The notes below the pieces were generated by a model. It searched no databases. It worked only from the letters and a program-made list of their open reading frames with translations, and was not told where the DNA came from. Positions 24,401 to 34,105 of a stretch of 64,000 bases of DNA are shown piece by piece (positions within the stretch are counted from its first letter, which is position 1; every line of letters starts with the position of its first letter). Made by a program: the position numbers and the translations under genes. Where the stretch lies: positions 165,470,394 through 165,534,393 of the forward strand of contig CP136069.1 in the NCBI GenBank assembly GCA_032622095.1, written 5' to 3'. This stretch comes from Siphonodentalium dalli. Taxonomy: Eukaryota; Mollusca; Scaphopoda; Gadilida; Siphonodentaliidae.

Positions 24401-27400
24401 GCTATATTTGGCGATAGAAGCATATTTTGTAGGGGTTTCCTCGACTCAATTGTAATATTTTAGTCCCCTGTAACTGTCTTAACTAATAATCTGGGGGTCG
24501 GTGAACAAACTATGCAACTTTAATCAGCAGTGAGTGTTCGTCCGTCTGTGTATCAAACTTTTCGTTTCTGTATGATAACTTTAGTTTCTATTATTAACAC
24601 ATCATAACCAAATTTGGGTTCGGATTTGTTTCCGGTTGATAACTTTAGTACAGTTTAGAGGATTAAGACCAAATTTGGTATGTGACTTTCTGCCAGTAAA
24701 ACACAGGTCAACTTCGAAATAAATTAAAGCACCAGGACATAAAATGTAGCACTTCACTGACAAGTTACCTGCGTTATTGCCATTTTTCGACTTAGAAAAC
24801 CCCAAATTTATGGTGTCCGGATGATAACTTCAATTTGGATGATTTGATCATGATAATAAAAATTGATAATTTGTCCCAAAAACGTAAAGCGGCGATTGAC
24901 GCTAAACTGGCTTTCAAATAACTCTAGCCAGATCATTTGCTCTTTTTTACAACTTTTGTACCCAAATTTTGCCTCCTTCATTATACATCCTTCATTAATT
25001 TCAGTCCTTCCTGGTCAAACAAATATCCCAGAAGATTCGTCACAAGCGACTGGCTGAGAAGCAAAAAGGAGAGAAGAACTCAGTTGGATGCAGCTCTCCC
25101 CCACCGCCAAAGAAGGGGCGATTATTCAGGACACATGTACAGCAAGTGCTTGCTAATTCTGATGATACAGAAGCACATTTGGAGGCCCTCACCCTCGAGT
25201 TTAAAAAACAGAGGAAGAACCAAAAACCAGACCACATAAAGATGCTGCTCGAGTCCACACAAAACTACAGGCAAGATCTGCTCAAGTGCGATGATAATGG
25301 TTCCTTGAATAAAGTTTTGGACAAATTCCCCTGTCTGAGGGACGGGGTTTATGTGAGTAAATTTTAAGATGAGATATTGTTTTAATTGTACCCTCAAGCC
25401 CAAGGCTACATGTAAAGTATAGTTCATAAAACTAGTTTAAAACTTCCAAATTATAACATACCAATCGTATGGCAAGGTATTTTTTATTATTTTGTCCATT
25501 ATAATATTGAGAGCAGGCCTCAAGCTACAGCCCTCTCAATTTTATGGCTTCGGCAATCCGCTACGGCAACCATTGATGTGGGGCCACTTTGCTTCAGCAA
25601 ATGGCTTCGGCATTGCTGATTGCCGTAGCCAATTAAGAGGGCTGAAGCTAGAGGTTGAAAATAGGGCGAAGTCACTTCTCCCTCGTGAGATTTCAGGGCG
25701 ACTTTAGACCCAAGTAGAGCGACTTGCCTGAGTTTGTAATAATTAGGCCATATTAGGACGACTTCCACGGTCCCAGGGCGAGAACGTCGCCTTCTAGCTT
25801 GAGGCCTGATTGAGAGGGTGAATTTAGTGACGCTACCCTGCACTACCCATTGTTGAATGGACTCGCCCACTGAATATATTTGTTGGGATGTTCAGATAAT
25901 AAGTTCAACAATTGGCCTGAGGCTGTATGTTGAACTTATTATCTGAACATCCCTACAAATTAATGGGAATCTACTAACTACCCGCCAATGAGTATTCAGT
26001 CAAGTAAGGGTTAAATTATGTTTTTGCAAGTGTGTGACATACACAATAAATGAAGACATAAGGCTGAGTGAAATTGCTAGTGAATTGTTAATATAATTGT
26101 ATTCAGAAGTAATATCTGGTAGCATTTCCCCGGCTAATTGCTTGTAATTGACATATTCATAAGATATACATGTACATGTGTAGTAGAGCCCGGCGAAGCT
26201 TCGAGATTCGATTCGATGTCAGTCGGCCGATTCGGCACAAAACGAATCTCAACTACACCTGACTGCGTGTGGTAACTGTGTGTGGTTTTTGCGTTGTCAT
26301 CGTGAAAATGCGACATAAAAATGTAAATAGAGTTATTCCTCTTGTATAAGAAATCAAGTATTCGGTCCGTTTCATTATTTTGTTTAGCGTTCCGAAAATT
26401 TAACACAGATCTACTGTTTGCAACTCTGCCATATAAACTATGAAACTGTGTTGTCGAAATTGACTGGCATCGAGTATATAGACAGAACTGTTATGCTTCC
26501 AAAGGTCCAAAACTGATTGGTGAAACATTCTGTTTTCATATACATGTAATGCGTTCATTTTTGTGTAGTTTTGTTGTGCTCAATGAGGGACATTGGCACA
26601 GTATTGTTGCAACATTAAATTCTGAATTTTTAAATTGAAACATTGTGTCAATTTAATTTGCGCCAATGGACCGTCCAATCATATCCGGTGTGTTTCAATT
26701 GGGCCTATATTTCCTAAGATGTATACCAGCTCCCGATCGTTTATAAATTAGAATGAACGTACATGCCACAGTTTTGTGTTTATCCATTGCCAGTTTTACA
26801 ATTTCTTACCATACACAATAGTACACATCCGCTCCTAGTTCTGTAGTTTGCAGTGTTTGAGAATGGTCACCGTCACTCAGTGATTAGTTATATTCGATGA
26901 TATGGGTACGCTATTAGCTAAGTACGAAAATTATACTCATACACGTGGTCGTAACAGCTTAACTATTGAATGTAGTATAGAATCTGTGTTCTTGGTCATT
27001 CATAAAGACGCGAACTGGGTCATCACAAGAGTCAACCACAATCAACCTGCTCGAATACCCGAGAACGGACCATGTGACGATTGTTGAGTCAACCAATTAG
27101 GCCGACTCGACTTGACACCGTGACACGCGATCCGTTATCGGGTATTCCAATCACCGAGCGCGAGTTGTACCGCTCGCGAAGACCCGGTGACACCGATTCG
27201 AATATAATCTTAGCTGTTATTGATGCCTCCACCAAACGAGTCACTAGCCTTAATATAAAATCAATGTTTAACGATCATAATTGTGTCATTTTACATCGAA
27301 ATCGGGCATATCATGATTCGATTCGGTGTCATATCATTTGGGCCGATTCGAGATTCGATTCGAACGAAAATGGCCGATTCACCAGCCCTAATGTGTAGCT

Positions 27401-30400
27401 CGCACAGAGCTTTTGGAGATTTATCATTTCTTAAAAGTTAAAATATATTCTTTCAGATCTGCTATGCCTTTGCTGTACAATTTCGGAGTGACAGACTTGT
27501 AGCGATGTCATCAAATTTGAAAAAATTCCGGATAGCTGTCCAGGATATCGCCAACATGGATCCCCAGGTTGATATTAAATTGTTCACATGATACCACTTT
27601 GCAATTGGCCCATTTAAATATAAATGTTGATGGTTCTTTTAACCACAAAAGTGTCCAGTCGCAAGTATCTCATCAGTATTATGATGTTGTACTCAAACTG
27701 CCGTAGCCCGCGATTCCTCCGGCTCTAACAGCTTGGGATATCCACATAGTTTAGCTGCACAATGATATAACTCCAGCTGAGAACGATGGAGCCAATATGA
27801 CTTTAATTGGCTTTAAATATAGACAAAAATATATTTGTTTACATTTGATTTAATGTTGTCAATATACCGTGAAATGCCATGTAAACAAATGTTCGGTTCC
27901 TAACTTTTAAGTCTTTCTTGTCATGTAAACCTCTAATTTACTTCTAATGCGGATGCGTTATATATCACTGCATTCAGGAGACACCATCCGATTTTCATAC
28001 AAAAAGTACCGAAACATGTGCCCAGCTCGCTGGGCGGAAATGCCACTATAGACGACTAACGGAAGGGATCACCGGCTCTAACAGCAGATCTCATCCCAAT
28101 ATCCCAAGCTGTTAGAGCCGGGGGAATCGCAGGCTAACTGTACCGTTGCTATAATTTGTCATTATTAGTGGGCAAACTCCAAGTGTATATACCAATTAAA
28201 GTTGCACAGTTTGTTGAATTGAATTCTGCACTGTATACATACAGATACAGTGATGCCCGCAATAATTGACCTCTTAACCACTACGGAATTATGGGAATTT
28301 TTTCAGGATTTAGTCAGAAATGGTAAAGCTCTCGTCAATGAATGGCAACAAGCCATATTTCCGACTAGATCCTGAAACATTTCCCATAATTATTTCGTGG
28401 TTAACAGGTCAATTATTGCGGGCATCACTGTAGAGATACTTTGAACATTCAGAAAACATGTGCTTTCATTTGATGATTCTAACAATTTCAGCAGGTCCTG
28501 AGCTGATATCTGTGCATTGTTTTGAAGTAAACTTTACATTCACGTTGCCTATAGCATTAGGGTTTCATTTTAAAGCCCGTATCACGGTATGTCCCTTTAA
28601 ATGTGACAATCTTGGTTGACTTTGTTCTCAAATTGAATACACACCTTTTTTTCAGGACTCGGATTTAAACTTATCTGATGTATTGAAGTATGTGGAACGT
28701 GAGGTCCAATACGATCGTGGGCAAAAAGTGTCAAAGTCCATGTCATCGATTGTCGAGATGAAAGAGGTAAACAAATCATCAATATTTCCCTGATTGGTCA
28801 TTTTGCTAAATATGACATCCATAATTCATAGGTAATTGTAGTTAAAATTCTATTTCCGTTGTATGTTATAGTACTCAAAATGTACGATTAGAAGTGGGCG
28901 GTCAATGATGGTGATATTGCTATTAATTAAGATCAAATAAGTAGTTCGTTTCTCAGACACCGCCGCGTCCCGAAAAAAGGTGCGCCTCAGTGCTTTTTAT
29001 TCCGATTCTATCATAAATAAATAAAAAATGAAATCCCTCGTCAAAATGTTTTTTGAAACAAATTTTTTTTTTGAAAAAAACAATTTTCCAATTTTTTCCC
29101 CTCTATGTTATTGGCATGTAAAACACATCTACATCACTCAATATGCACCAGATATTATGTGTACTTCAAGCAACCATAAGTGTAAAACATATGCCCATTA
29201 TGTGGTTGCAGATGAGGTCCATTCACAGCCCAATCTCAGGAATATATATATGTAGTTTTTAATTCCTCACACACTGGTATCCATGCAGAAAATAGTCTTG
29301 TGGGAGAAGAAAAATTACTGCATCTTATCTGTTGGGAGGACAGACAATATAGAAGACAATCTATTTCAGAAGTGTTTTAGGCTGAATTATTGAGAATGGG
29401 GCTCTATCATTGTATAAGGCAGACTTAGACAGGATGAGATCAATACGTGTATACAACACTAACACTGTGGTACAATGGTAGCAGAGAGAAATAAAATAAA
29501 AAACTTAACTGCCTCACGTATACAATTCTTATCGATAACAAATTAAAAATAAAAACCTGCCTCCCTCACGGTTAAATTTGGCCATAAATAATAAAAATAA
29601 ATATCTGCCTCCCTCCTCATTTTGAAAAAAAAGTGTCTGAGAAACGAACTACTTATTTGATCTGGCCTAAGTTTCGGTAATTTCCGGAAACTGATATTAA
29701 TAAACTTAATTTATGTTTTTATAAGCGGCGATTATTTTTAGTCGAGTTTTATTTTAAAAAACGAGACTTATGGTTTGGCGAGAGACGGTTGGCGGACGGG
29801 CGGGGCGCCATAATCACCTATAACTCTGAAGTTTATTGACGGATCTTAAAACATTTTGTTGTGTGAGTTTATATCTATGACCGCTCCTTGCATACATAAA
29901 ATCCGTTCGGTCTGATTATAGGGGGCGGAGTTATGGCCGCTAATTAAATCATTTTTGCGAATTTTGAGCTCGTTAGCGCGATAACTCAAACAAATATTAA
30001 CCGATTTGTTCGAAACTTGCTGTATGACATTTTCACAAGAATATCTTCATCGAGTTCGAAAACCGAGCCGGTCCGATTATAAGGGGCGGAGCTATGACCG
30101 CTAATTATTTCATTTTTGCGAATTTTGAGCTCGTTAGCGCGATAACTCAAACAAATATTAACCAAACTTGCTGTATGCCACCTAAAACTCGACCCAGCAT
30201 CTCTGATGCTACTGCTTGTTTTAAATTATTTAAATGTGTTTAACATGTGTATTTCTAATAAAGGAATCCGGGGACAAAATATATAGTGCCATTAGTAAAG
30301 ATCCAAATAGTGAGTGAGAGCCCTAGATTCACTCTCAAGGTCCCCCAGACCCCCTCCTAATGGGACGGGGACACCCCCTTCCATACCTACATCACATTAT

Positions 30401-32079
30401 GACCCTGGACACCAATAGGATGGCTCTGGACACCCTTATGATGATTATGGACACCCACCTGGTGGCCCTGGACATAACAGTATGGTCCTGGACACCCACA
30501 GGACACCCATCGTGTGGCTTGGTACACCAGCCCTCTTAATTCAGATTGTTTGGCTTCGGCAATCCGCTACGGCAACAGTATGCAGTGGCCCAGTTTGCTT
30601 CAGCAAATTGCTTCGGCAATGCTGATTGCCGTAGCCAATTATGAAGGCTGGTACACCCACAGTATATGACCCTGGACACCAATTGGATGGTCATGGACAC
30701 CCATCTGATGGCCTTGGACACACACGGGACACCCATAGTGTGGCTTGGAACACCCACAGTATGGACCTGGACATACATAGGATGGCCCTCGACACCCATA
30801 TGATGACCCAGGGCACCCCCAGTATGGCCCTGGAGACCAATAGGATGGCCCTGGACACCACACAAGACACATTAGATGGATTACTGAAACGTTTCTGGCA
30901 CATTAATCAATATTACCATGGGAAATTATAACTTGATTTAAATTTCCGTTGAAAAAATAGCAATTTTCAAATAAATAATATGTTATGTGGGCCATTTTGG
31001 ATTGTGGCCAACTAAATTGGGTCATTATTACATATATAAGGTTTGGTATACTACATGACTGTTTAATAGCAATATATGCCACTATTAAGTATCATTATGA
31101 CCATATAACTGAATATCTCAAAATTTAAGCGAAATGGGGGAAGTTGGGGTTGGTGGCCATTTTGTTTCTTCCTTGACCTAGATATTTCACAGTCACAGCA
31201 GATGGATGACTAAACAGTTGCGTGATTATTAATCCATATTTTCATGGGAAATTCTAGCTTTAGGTAAAAAAAAACCTGTAATTTTTAAGTAAAAATCTAA
31301 AATAGTGGCCATTTTGTGGTGGCCGTTTTGGATTCAGGTTCACTCAATTAAGTCACAATTATGCGGAAAACTATCAGGAAGACGATCGAAGTTGTTTTGT
31401 AACGATTGGTTGAATAATTTTGCCACAAAGGCCAAAAACGTAGACTTGGGGTACAATCGGGAGAAATGGCGGCCATCTTGGATTACAAAAAATGCTCAAA
31501 GCTGATTTTCGATATGTTCTTCCAGAGACTTTCTCGCTTATTTTGATACCAAATTCGCTTCTATACATTTTTCTTCCAGGTAGGCCCACTATTTTGGGTT
31601 CAACGACTAGTCTATAACATGAGTTACCAGGCTACTGAGTTCTGATGAGATAAATTAAATTTACTATTGACACAATAATTTTAACTTTTTTGTTAGCATA
31701 TTCCTAAATTATTTTACAGGGCATTGCGGATGAAGATATTGAAAGTAGTCTTGAAAGCAACTTACTGGATCCTCCAAGGCTTGTAGCATTCCACGAGGGA
31801 GATGTGGTGAAAGGCATGTTCATCCTGGCGGACGGGAATATTATAAAAGCCTTCGGGAGCTCGGTGCATTCTGGTATTAATCAACTGTTGAGTTCATACT
31901 ATATTTTCGATCTGAACTACCCGCGGTGTTTCGCCATGGTTTTGGCAGCCCTCCAGATTTTTGTGATGGGGGAACCATACTCACACAAAAAGAAAGGGGG
32001 TGATGTATCCAAAAAGTTCTTGTTTTTTATTAAAAAACTTCGGCCGATATTTGATAACGTTCAGCTTCCGGAAGATTGA
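15143..32079 (+). CDS. SAMD3-like protein gene, six exons visible
   Basis: Join of 15143-15412, 23887-24140, 25005-25352, 27457-27567, 28656-28766 and 31720-32079; every junction is GT/AG and all phases agree. The visible product is about 484 residues, ending LPED-stop. In order: a CIDE-N-like segment, a Ser/Pro linker, the LPEF/W-rich block (exon 2), a basic block and a KFPCLRDGVY-ICYAFAVQF junction (exons 3-4), a charged exon, and a C-terminal FHEGDVVKGMFILADG...SSYYIFDLNYPR domain. From exon 2 on, the order and motifs match my memory of vertebrate SAMD3 and the many SAMD3-like uncharacterised proteins of fish and invertebrates; no SAM domain is seen. The function of the family is not established. 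The first exon(s) are missing. Variant poly(A) signal ATTAAA at 32446. Introns carry many mobile elements. Confidence 0.8.
15413..16240. other. Start of the 8.5-kb intron
   Basis: Intronic DNA of the SAMD3-like gene. No other gene recognised. Confidence 0.45.
16241..16480. repeat. Fragment of a pearl/HINE-like repeat
   Basis: Starts ATACCCCCACTACCAAAGTA, followed by a (GTCCGTCT/GTCC)n microsatellite at about 16278-16330 and the standard body text (AATTTGTGGTAGACAAGC). A similar head, ATACCCCC...GTTTACTGGATTGACT, is at about 38302-38345. Confidence 0.6.
16481..17584. mobile_element. Helitron-like HINE/pearl-type element with 161-bp core repeats
   Basis: Left end TATCCCCCGCCAAATTGAAA forms a hairpin with TTTGCGGGGGATA. 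Then come a (GTCC)n microsatellite and a body of tandem repeats (ATGTCAACGGATTTCAAAGA at 16573, 16748, 16909, 17070, 17231 and 17392; exact 161-base spacing after the first). The right end is GGCGGGGGATACC, hairpin GTCGTCTGCGAC, then TGCTTGTT. Terminal inverted repeats, a microsatellite, core repeats and a 3' hairpin match non-autonomous Helentron/HINE or pearl elements. Open frames of 64-87 codons here are phase-preserving repeats, not genes. Confidence 0.75.
17585..23399. other. Remainder of the large intron
   Basis: No gene recognised. Holds a poly(C) tract (about 17849-17871), an inverted pair CTTGAGTCGTCA / TGACGACTCAAG (19208 and 19600), a dispersed repeat piece at 20430-20620 (GGATGATAACTTTAGT...AATTTGGTATGTGG), and poly(C) at about 22151-22165. 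Confidence 0.45.
23400..23540 (+). mobile_element. LINE (L2/CR1-like) or SINE 3' tail
   Basis: Contains GTCAAGCGCTTAGAGCCACC and GGGATAAGCGCTATATAAAT followed by a TTTACTTTACT simple repeat. The paired AGCGCT / GCGCTATATAAAT hairpin with a simple-repeat tail is the usual 3' end of L2-type LINEs and SINEs using them. Lies in the large intron. Confidence 0.65.
23887..24140 (+). CDS. SAMD3-like gene exon: LPEF/W-rich block
   Basis: Acceptor TTTAATACTTGCAG, donor CATGG|GTTAGT. Supplies two bases to complete the previous codon (Ala), then 84 codons. Reads VLAEQQCIQAEIQKADLPEF, then ALEAKKIESVWGKM and KWPQMDEKSHYAVIGEKMYR ending GLQPW. LPEF, the following W and the Y..IG..M..K(Y/W)P pattern are the conserved core of SAMD3-like proteins. 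A second AG ten bases later keeps the same phase (alternative acceptor). Confidence 0.8.
24430..24840. repeat. Pearl/HINE-like repeat fragments
   Basis: TTAGTCCCCTGTAAC...GGGGGTC, GTTCGTCCGTCTGTG, and the body motif GATAACTTTAGT...AATTTGGTATGTGA with CAGGTCAACTTCGA. These are degraded pieces of the same dispersed family as at 14.1 and 20.5 kb. Intronic. Confidence 0.55.
25005..25352 (+). CDS. SAMD3-like gene exon: basic block and middle region
   Basis: Acceptor CATTAATTTCAG, donor GTTTAT|GTGAGT; phase 0 at both ends, 116 codons. Begins SFLVKQISQKIRHKRLAEKQ, which completes the W...L..K...KR motif started by the previous exon's terminal PW. Then a PPPPKKGR basic stretch (possible nuclear signal), an acidic/amphipathic region (DDTEAHLEAL) and NYRQDLLK...LDKFPCLRDGVY, the K-(F/Y)-P-x-L motif of the family. 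Confidence 0.82.
25506..25816. mobile_element. hAT-like MITE with 8-bp duplication ATTGAGAG
   Basis: The element 25514-25808 has ends CAGGCCTCAAGCTAGA and TTCTAGCTTGAGGCCTG, with ATTGAGAG exactly duplicated at 25506-25513 and 25809-25816. A smaller MITE with its own duplication is inserted 14 bases inside the left end, so the original element was about 172 bp. Confidence 0.88.
25522..25650. mobile_element. 117-bp MITE nested in the hAT-like MITE; 6-bp duplication AAGCTA
   Basis: The element 25528-25644 starts CAGCCCTCTCAATT and ends AATTAAGAGGGCTG, flanked by AAGCTA on both sides. Internal GGCTTCGGCAATCCGCTACG and GATTGCCGTAGCC fold back. A second copy with a different 6-bp duplication is at 30528-30650. 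Confidence 0.88.
25844..26014. mobile_element. TTAA-type palindromic MITE (GTTGAACTTATTATC family)
   Basis: The centre folds as TTCAGATAATAAGTTCAACA against TTGAACTTATTATCTGAACA. The right part reads GGGAATCTACTAACTACCCG...GACTGAAT-type text and ends AAGGG|TTAA. The left TTAA is degenerate (CTAC). The best copy is 36814-37093. Confidence 0.7.
26176..27398. mobile_element. 1.2-kb non-autonomous hAT-like element; 8-bp duplication ATGTGTAG
   Basis: The element 26184-27390 starts TAGAGCCCGGCGAAGC and ends with the inverse of TAGGGCTGGTGAATCGG, with repeated ATTCGATTCGA text near both ends. ATGTGTAG is exact at 26176-26183 and 27391-27398. TAGGGCTGG-type ends and 8-bp duplications are hAT-like. 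No transposase frame is visible. Lies in the SAMD3-like gene intron. Confidence 0.85.
27457..27567 (+). CDS. SAMD3-like gene exon (37 codons)
   Basis: Acceptor ATATTCTTTCAG, donor CCCCAG|GTTGAT, phase 0. Reads ICYAFAVQFRSDRLVAMSSN ... MDPQ and continues the preceding GVY directly, giving the Y-xx-(A/F)-xx-(E/Q)F segment that follows the KFPCL motif in SAMD3-like proteins. Confidence 0.8.
28246..28432. mobile_element. Complete mariner-type palindromic MITE (183 bp) with TA duplication
   Basis: The element 28248-28430 starts CAGTGATGCCCGCAATAATT and ends with the inverse, flanked by TA. The arms extend through GACCTNTTAACCAC and GAATTATGGGAA over most of its length. Related half copy at 9837 and end fragment at about 36752-36778. 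Confidence 0.85.
28656..28766 (+). CDS. SAMD3-like gene exon (37 codons, charged helix)
   Basis: Acceptor ACACCTTTTTTTCAG, donor AAAGAG|GTAAAC, phase 0. Reads DSDLNLSDVLKYVEREVQYD ... SMSSIVEMKE. Predicted helical and charged. In the family a similar segment precedes the C-terminal domain. Confidence 0.78.
28931..29662. mobile_element. 732-bp element with 30-bp perfect terminal inverted repeats
   Basis: 28931-28960 (GATCAAATAAGTAGTTCGTT...CAGACAC) is the exact complement of 29633-29662. The interior is AT-rich, with CTGCCTCCCTC repeated twice near the right end and no coding frame. No convincing target duplication was found. Intronic in the SAMD3-like gene. Confidence 0.75.
29742..30220. mobile_element. 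Helitron-like HINE/pearl-type element
   Basis: Left end TCGAGTTTTATTTTAAAA is mirrored by TAAAACTCGA at 30183-30192, followed by the hairpin AGCATCTCTGATGCT and the same ACTGCTTGTT end as the 16.5-kb element. Two core repeats share TTTTGCGAATTTTGAGCTCG and TTAGCGCGATAACTCAAACA. Confidence 0.72.
30340..30870. repeat. Degenerate minisatellite of CCTGGACACCCA type, interrupted by a MITE
   Basis: Imperfect units of about 20-24 bases such as CCTGGACACCAATAGGATGG repeat across the interval. The array is split at 30528-30650 by a MITE. Its frames are open on both strands (repeated GHTH-like and GCPGP-like text), which is a repeat effect. Intronic. Confidence 0.75.
30522..30656. mobile_element. Second copy of the CAGCCCTC MITE; 6-bp duplication GTACAC
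   Basis: The element 30528-30650 starts CAGCCCTCTTAATT and ends AATTATGAAGGCTG, with GTACAC at 30522-30527 and 30651-30656. Internal text matches the 25528 copy (TTGGCTTCGGCAATCCGCTA, GATTGCCGTAGCC). It sits inside the minisatellite, so it post-dates that array. Confidence 0.88.
30871..31719. other. Intronic stretch before the last exon
   Basis: No gene. Contains repeated TGGCCATTTTG / GGCCGTTTTGGAT phrases resembling dispersed-repeat body text. Confidence 0.4.
31720..32079 (+). CDS. SAMD3-like gene terminal exon
   Basis: Acceptor CTAAATTATTTTACAG, phase 0, 119 codons and TGA. Reads GIADEDIESSLESNLLDPPR, then FHEGDVVKGMFILADGNII, then HSGINQLLSSYYIFDLNYPR, ending NVQLPED. The FxLAD/VDG strand followed by an L-x-xxYYxFxxxYP(R/K) helix is the hallmark C-terminal block of SAMD3-like proteins; the vertebrate counterpart ends in a similar F.VFN..CPR segment. 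Confidence 0.85.
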   Translation, partial: GIADEDIESSLESNLLDPPRLVAFHEGDVVKGMFILADGNIIKAFGSSVHSGINQLLSSYYIFDLNYPRCFAMVLAALQIFVMGEPYSHKKKGGDVSKKFLFFIKKLRPIFDNVQLPED

Positions 32080-32551
32080 TAAAAAGAGAATGTTATAGAA
32101 AGCCAAAAGTGACATGCTTGTATGAACAACCAATCAAATGTGCGTAACATGATAATATCATGTACTGTCACAGAATGCAAATTTTACAGAAATGCTCAAG
32201 GGCTTTGTGTATTTAAAGGGGCATTTCATACTTTCAAGCGAGACTATGAGTGGCTGTGGATTAACCCATTGTTCATATGTAGGGATTTTTTAGAATATGA
32301 ACAGGTGGCAGATTCCTATTCACTCATTTATATGGATGTTGAAACTGATGTTGAGATAATAATTTCAACAATGTTGCTTGAACTTAAACTTATTATCTGA
32401 AAATTCTACCGCTTGTATATAAGTTTGTTTAAAGAATTTATATTAATTAAAGTTTGCATGCATGTTAAACTTACTTAACTTAACGCATGTTAAACTTAAT
32501 TTGCCATTGTTTAAAAATGTCATGATTCTATTTTAAACTCATTTTGGCAAG
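32080..32551. other. 3' UTR / flank of the SAMD3-like gene
   Basis: Probable 3' UTR with ATTAAA at 32446-32451 as a possible poly(A) signal. 32345-32405 holds a degraded centre of the GTTGAACTTATTATC MITE. The 92-codon frame at 32122-32400 has no recognisable domain. Confidence 0.4.
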
Positions 32552-33045
32552 TTTGGCAAATTCCATTTGGGCAAATATATTGTAGACATAAACACGCAGT
32601 GACAGTTGGCAATAATTTTTGTAAATTGTCACAAGAATTTTGTAAAAAGTGAGATTATGTAGAAGTTAGAACATTGTGAAAATTAACAGATTTCCTTATG
32701 TTATGTGTGTAATTGGCCAGACAATTATTCTGAACACAGTGGTATCCACTGAACTGGGACAGATTAATCTGAACTATTAATACCCCACATCAGCCATATG
32801 ATGGAGGTCAGGATGGGATTAAAGCTTTTTCAACTCAATTCACTGAAGGTTAGATGTGAATTCCTTATGGGTGGCTACAGTTATCTCCAAAACTAAAACA
32901 CTAACACAATATAGCAGAACCTATTCATTTTTACAATGTTCTACATAATCTTACTTTTTACAAAATTCTTGGACAAAAATATAGCTATAAACTGTCACTG
33001 CGTGTTTATGTCTACAATATATTTGACCAAATGGAATTTGCCAAA
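32552..33045. mobile_element. 494-bp element with about 140-bp terminal inverted repeats
   Basis: TTTGGCAAATTCCATTTGG at 32552 is mirrored at 33027-33045. The arms continue through TATTGTAGACATAAACACGC, AGTGACAG, AGAATTTTGTAAAAAGT and GATTATGTAGAA. No ORF and no clear target duplication. Confidence 0.75.
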
Positions 33046-34105
33046 AGTTCTTCAAATGTGAGTTCTTGTCAAAATAATGTTTTAAATTGTCCCTCAAAAG
33101 CATAATTTTTAAATTTTATTAATATAATAAAATAATATGTGGTAAAGCAGTTATGCCCATTCTAATTCTCTTCGATAAAATCTGGGTCATTTCCAGGTAG
33201 CTTAAGTAACTTTTCAAGCTGTCAGTCTGAAGCTGGCCCATGCAGTCCGAGTAGGGAAAGTCGAGTAAAAAAAAAACAATTGTCATCTTTTCCGATTGTC
33301 AAAAAAATGTTTAGGCCTAGTTCTCTTCTGCAGCATACTGTTTTACTTTTTCAATAAACTTCATATATTATCCAGATACGACACAATATACAATTGGTAA
33401 CTTAAAATTTGTGAGAATAGTGCCGATGAAAAACGTCAACGACGTCATCATTGCACGTCAATCATTTGTGTGAAACTGAAAATGAAACTACGATAGACTT
33501 AGGCCAGCCTGTGTGTAATGTTGAATGGGGTTTTCTGATCGTCACCGATTGTGACCGATCAACAATCCCAGCCAAATTGAGAGGATCAGAAATTTGAAAT
33601 AATTAAATTTTAACCGCGCTTGGGGCCGATACTACGTGAAAACTTAGCTCAGTTAAACTAAAACAGGTTCATTTTACGATTGTTTGGCTCCGTTTAATGT
33701 TTTATGCATTTTCATCAGCGCTACTGATATGAATTATGTGTCAATTTTAGTGGACGGCGACTTCGACGACCAAAATAAAAATTATGATTTTTAGTTTTCG
33801 AACGCTGCTGGCATCTCTGGAACCTGGGGTACGGTGTTGAACCAAACTTTTTCGAAAACTATAGATATTAGGACACAGAATGGTGCATTTGGTTACAGAT
33901 TTAGGAAAGAGAAAACCGTTTTGTGGGGGCAAAATTAGATGTACCTATCTTTTTCTACTTTGGAAGTCCTATACCTTCTCAATATTTTAATAATTTTTTG
34001 TTTTAATTTTTTTGATACCCATGCAGTAACCCATGTGTTTGCAGTCAGGCAATTTTGATCGATGGCTTAATTTCTTTGAACATTCCATTAGAGCCAACAA
34101 TATAT
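33046..34105. other. Gene-free stretch
   Basis: AT-rich; no exon, repeat boundary or RNA gene could be supported. Confidence 0.4.

Noticed and set aside
30536-30931. Overlapping Gly/His- and Pro-rich frames on both strands
   Set aside because: Phases of the CCTGGACACCCA minisatellite and the inserted MITE.
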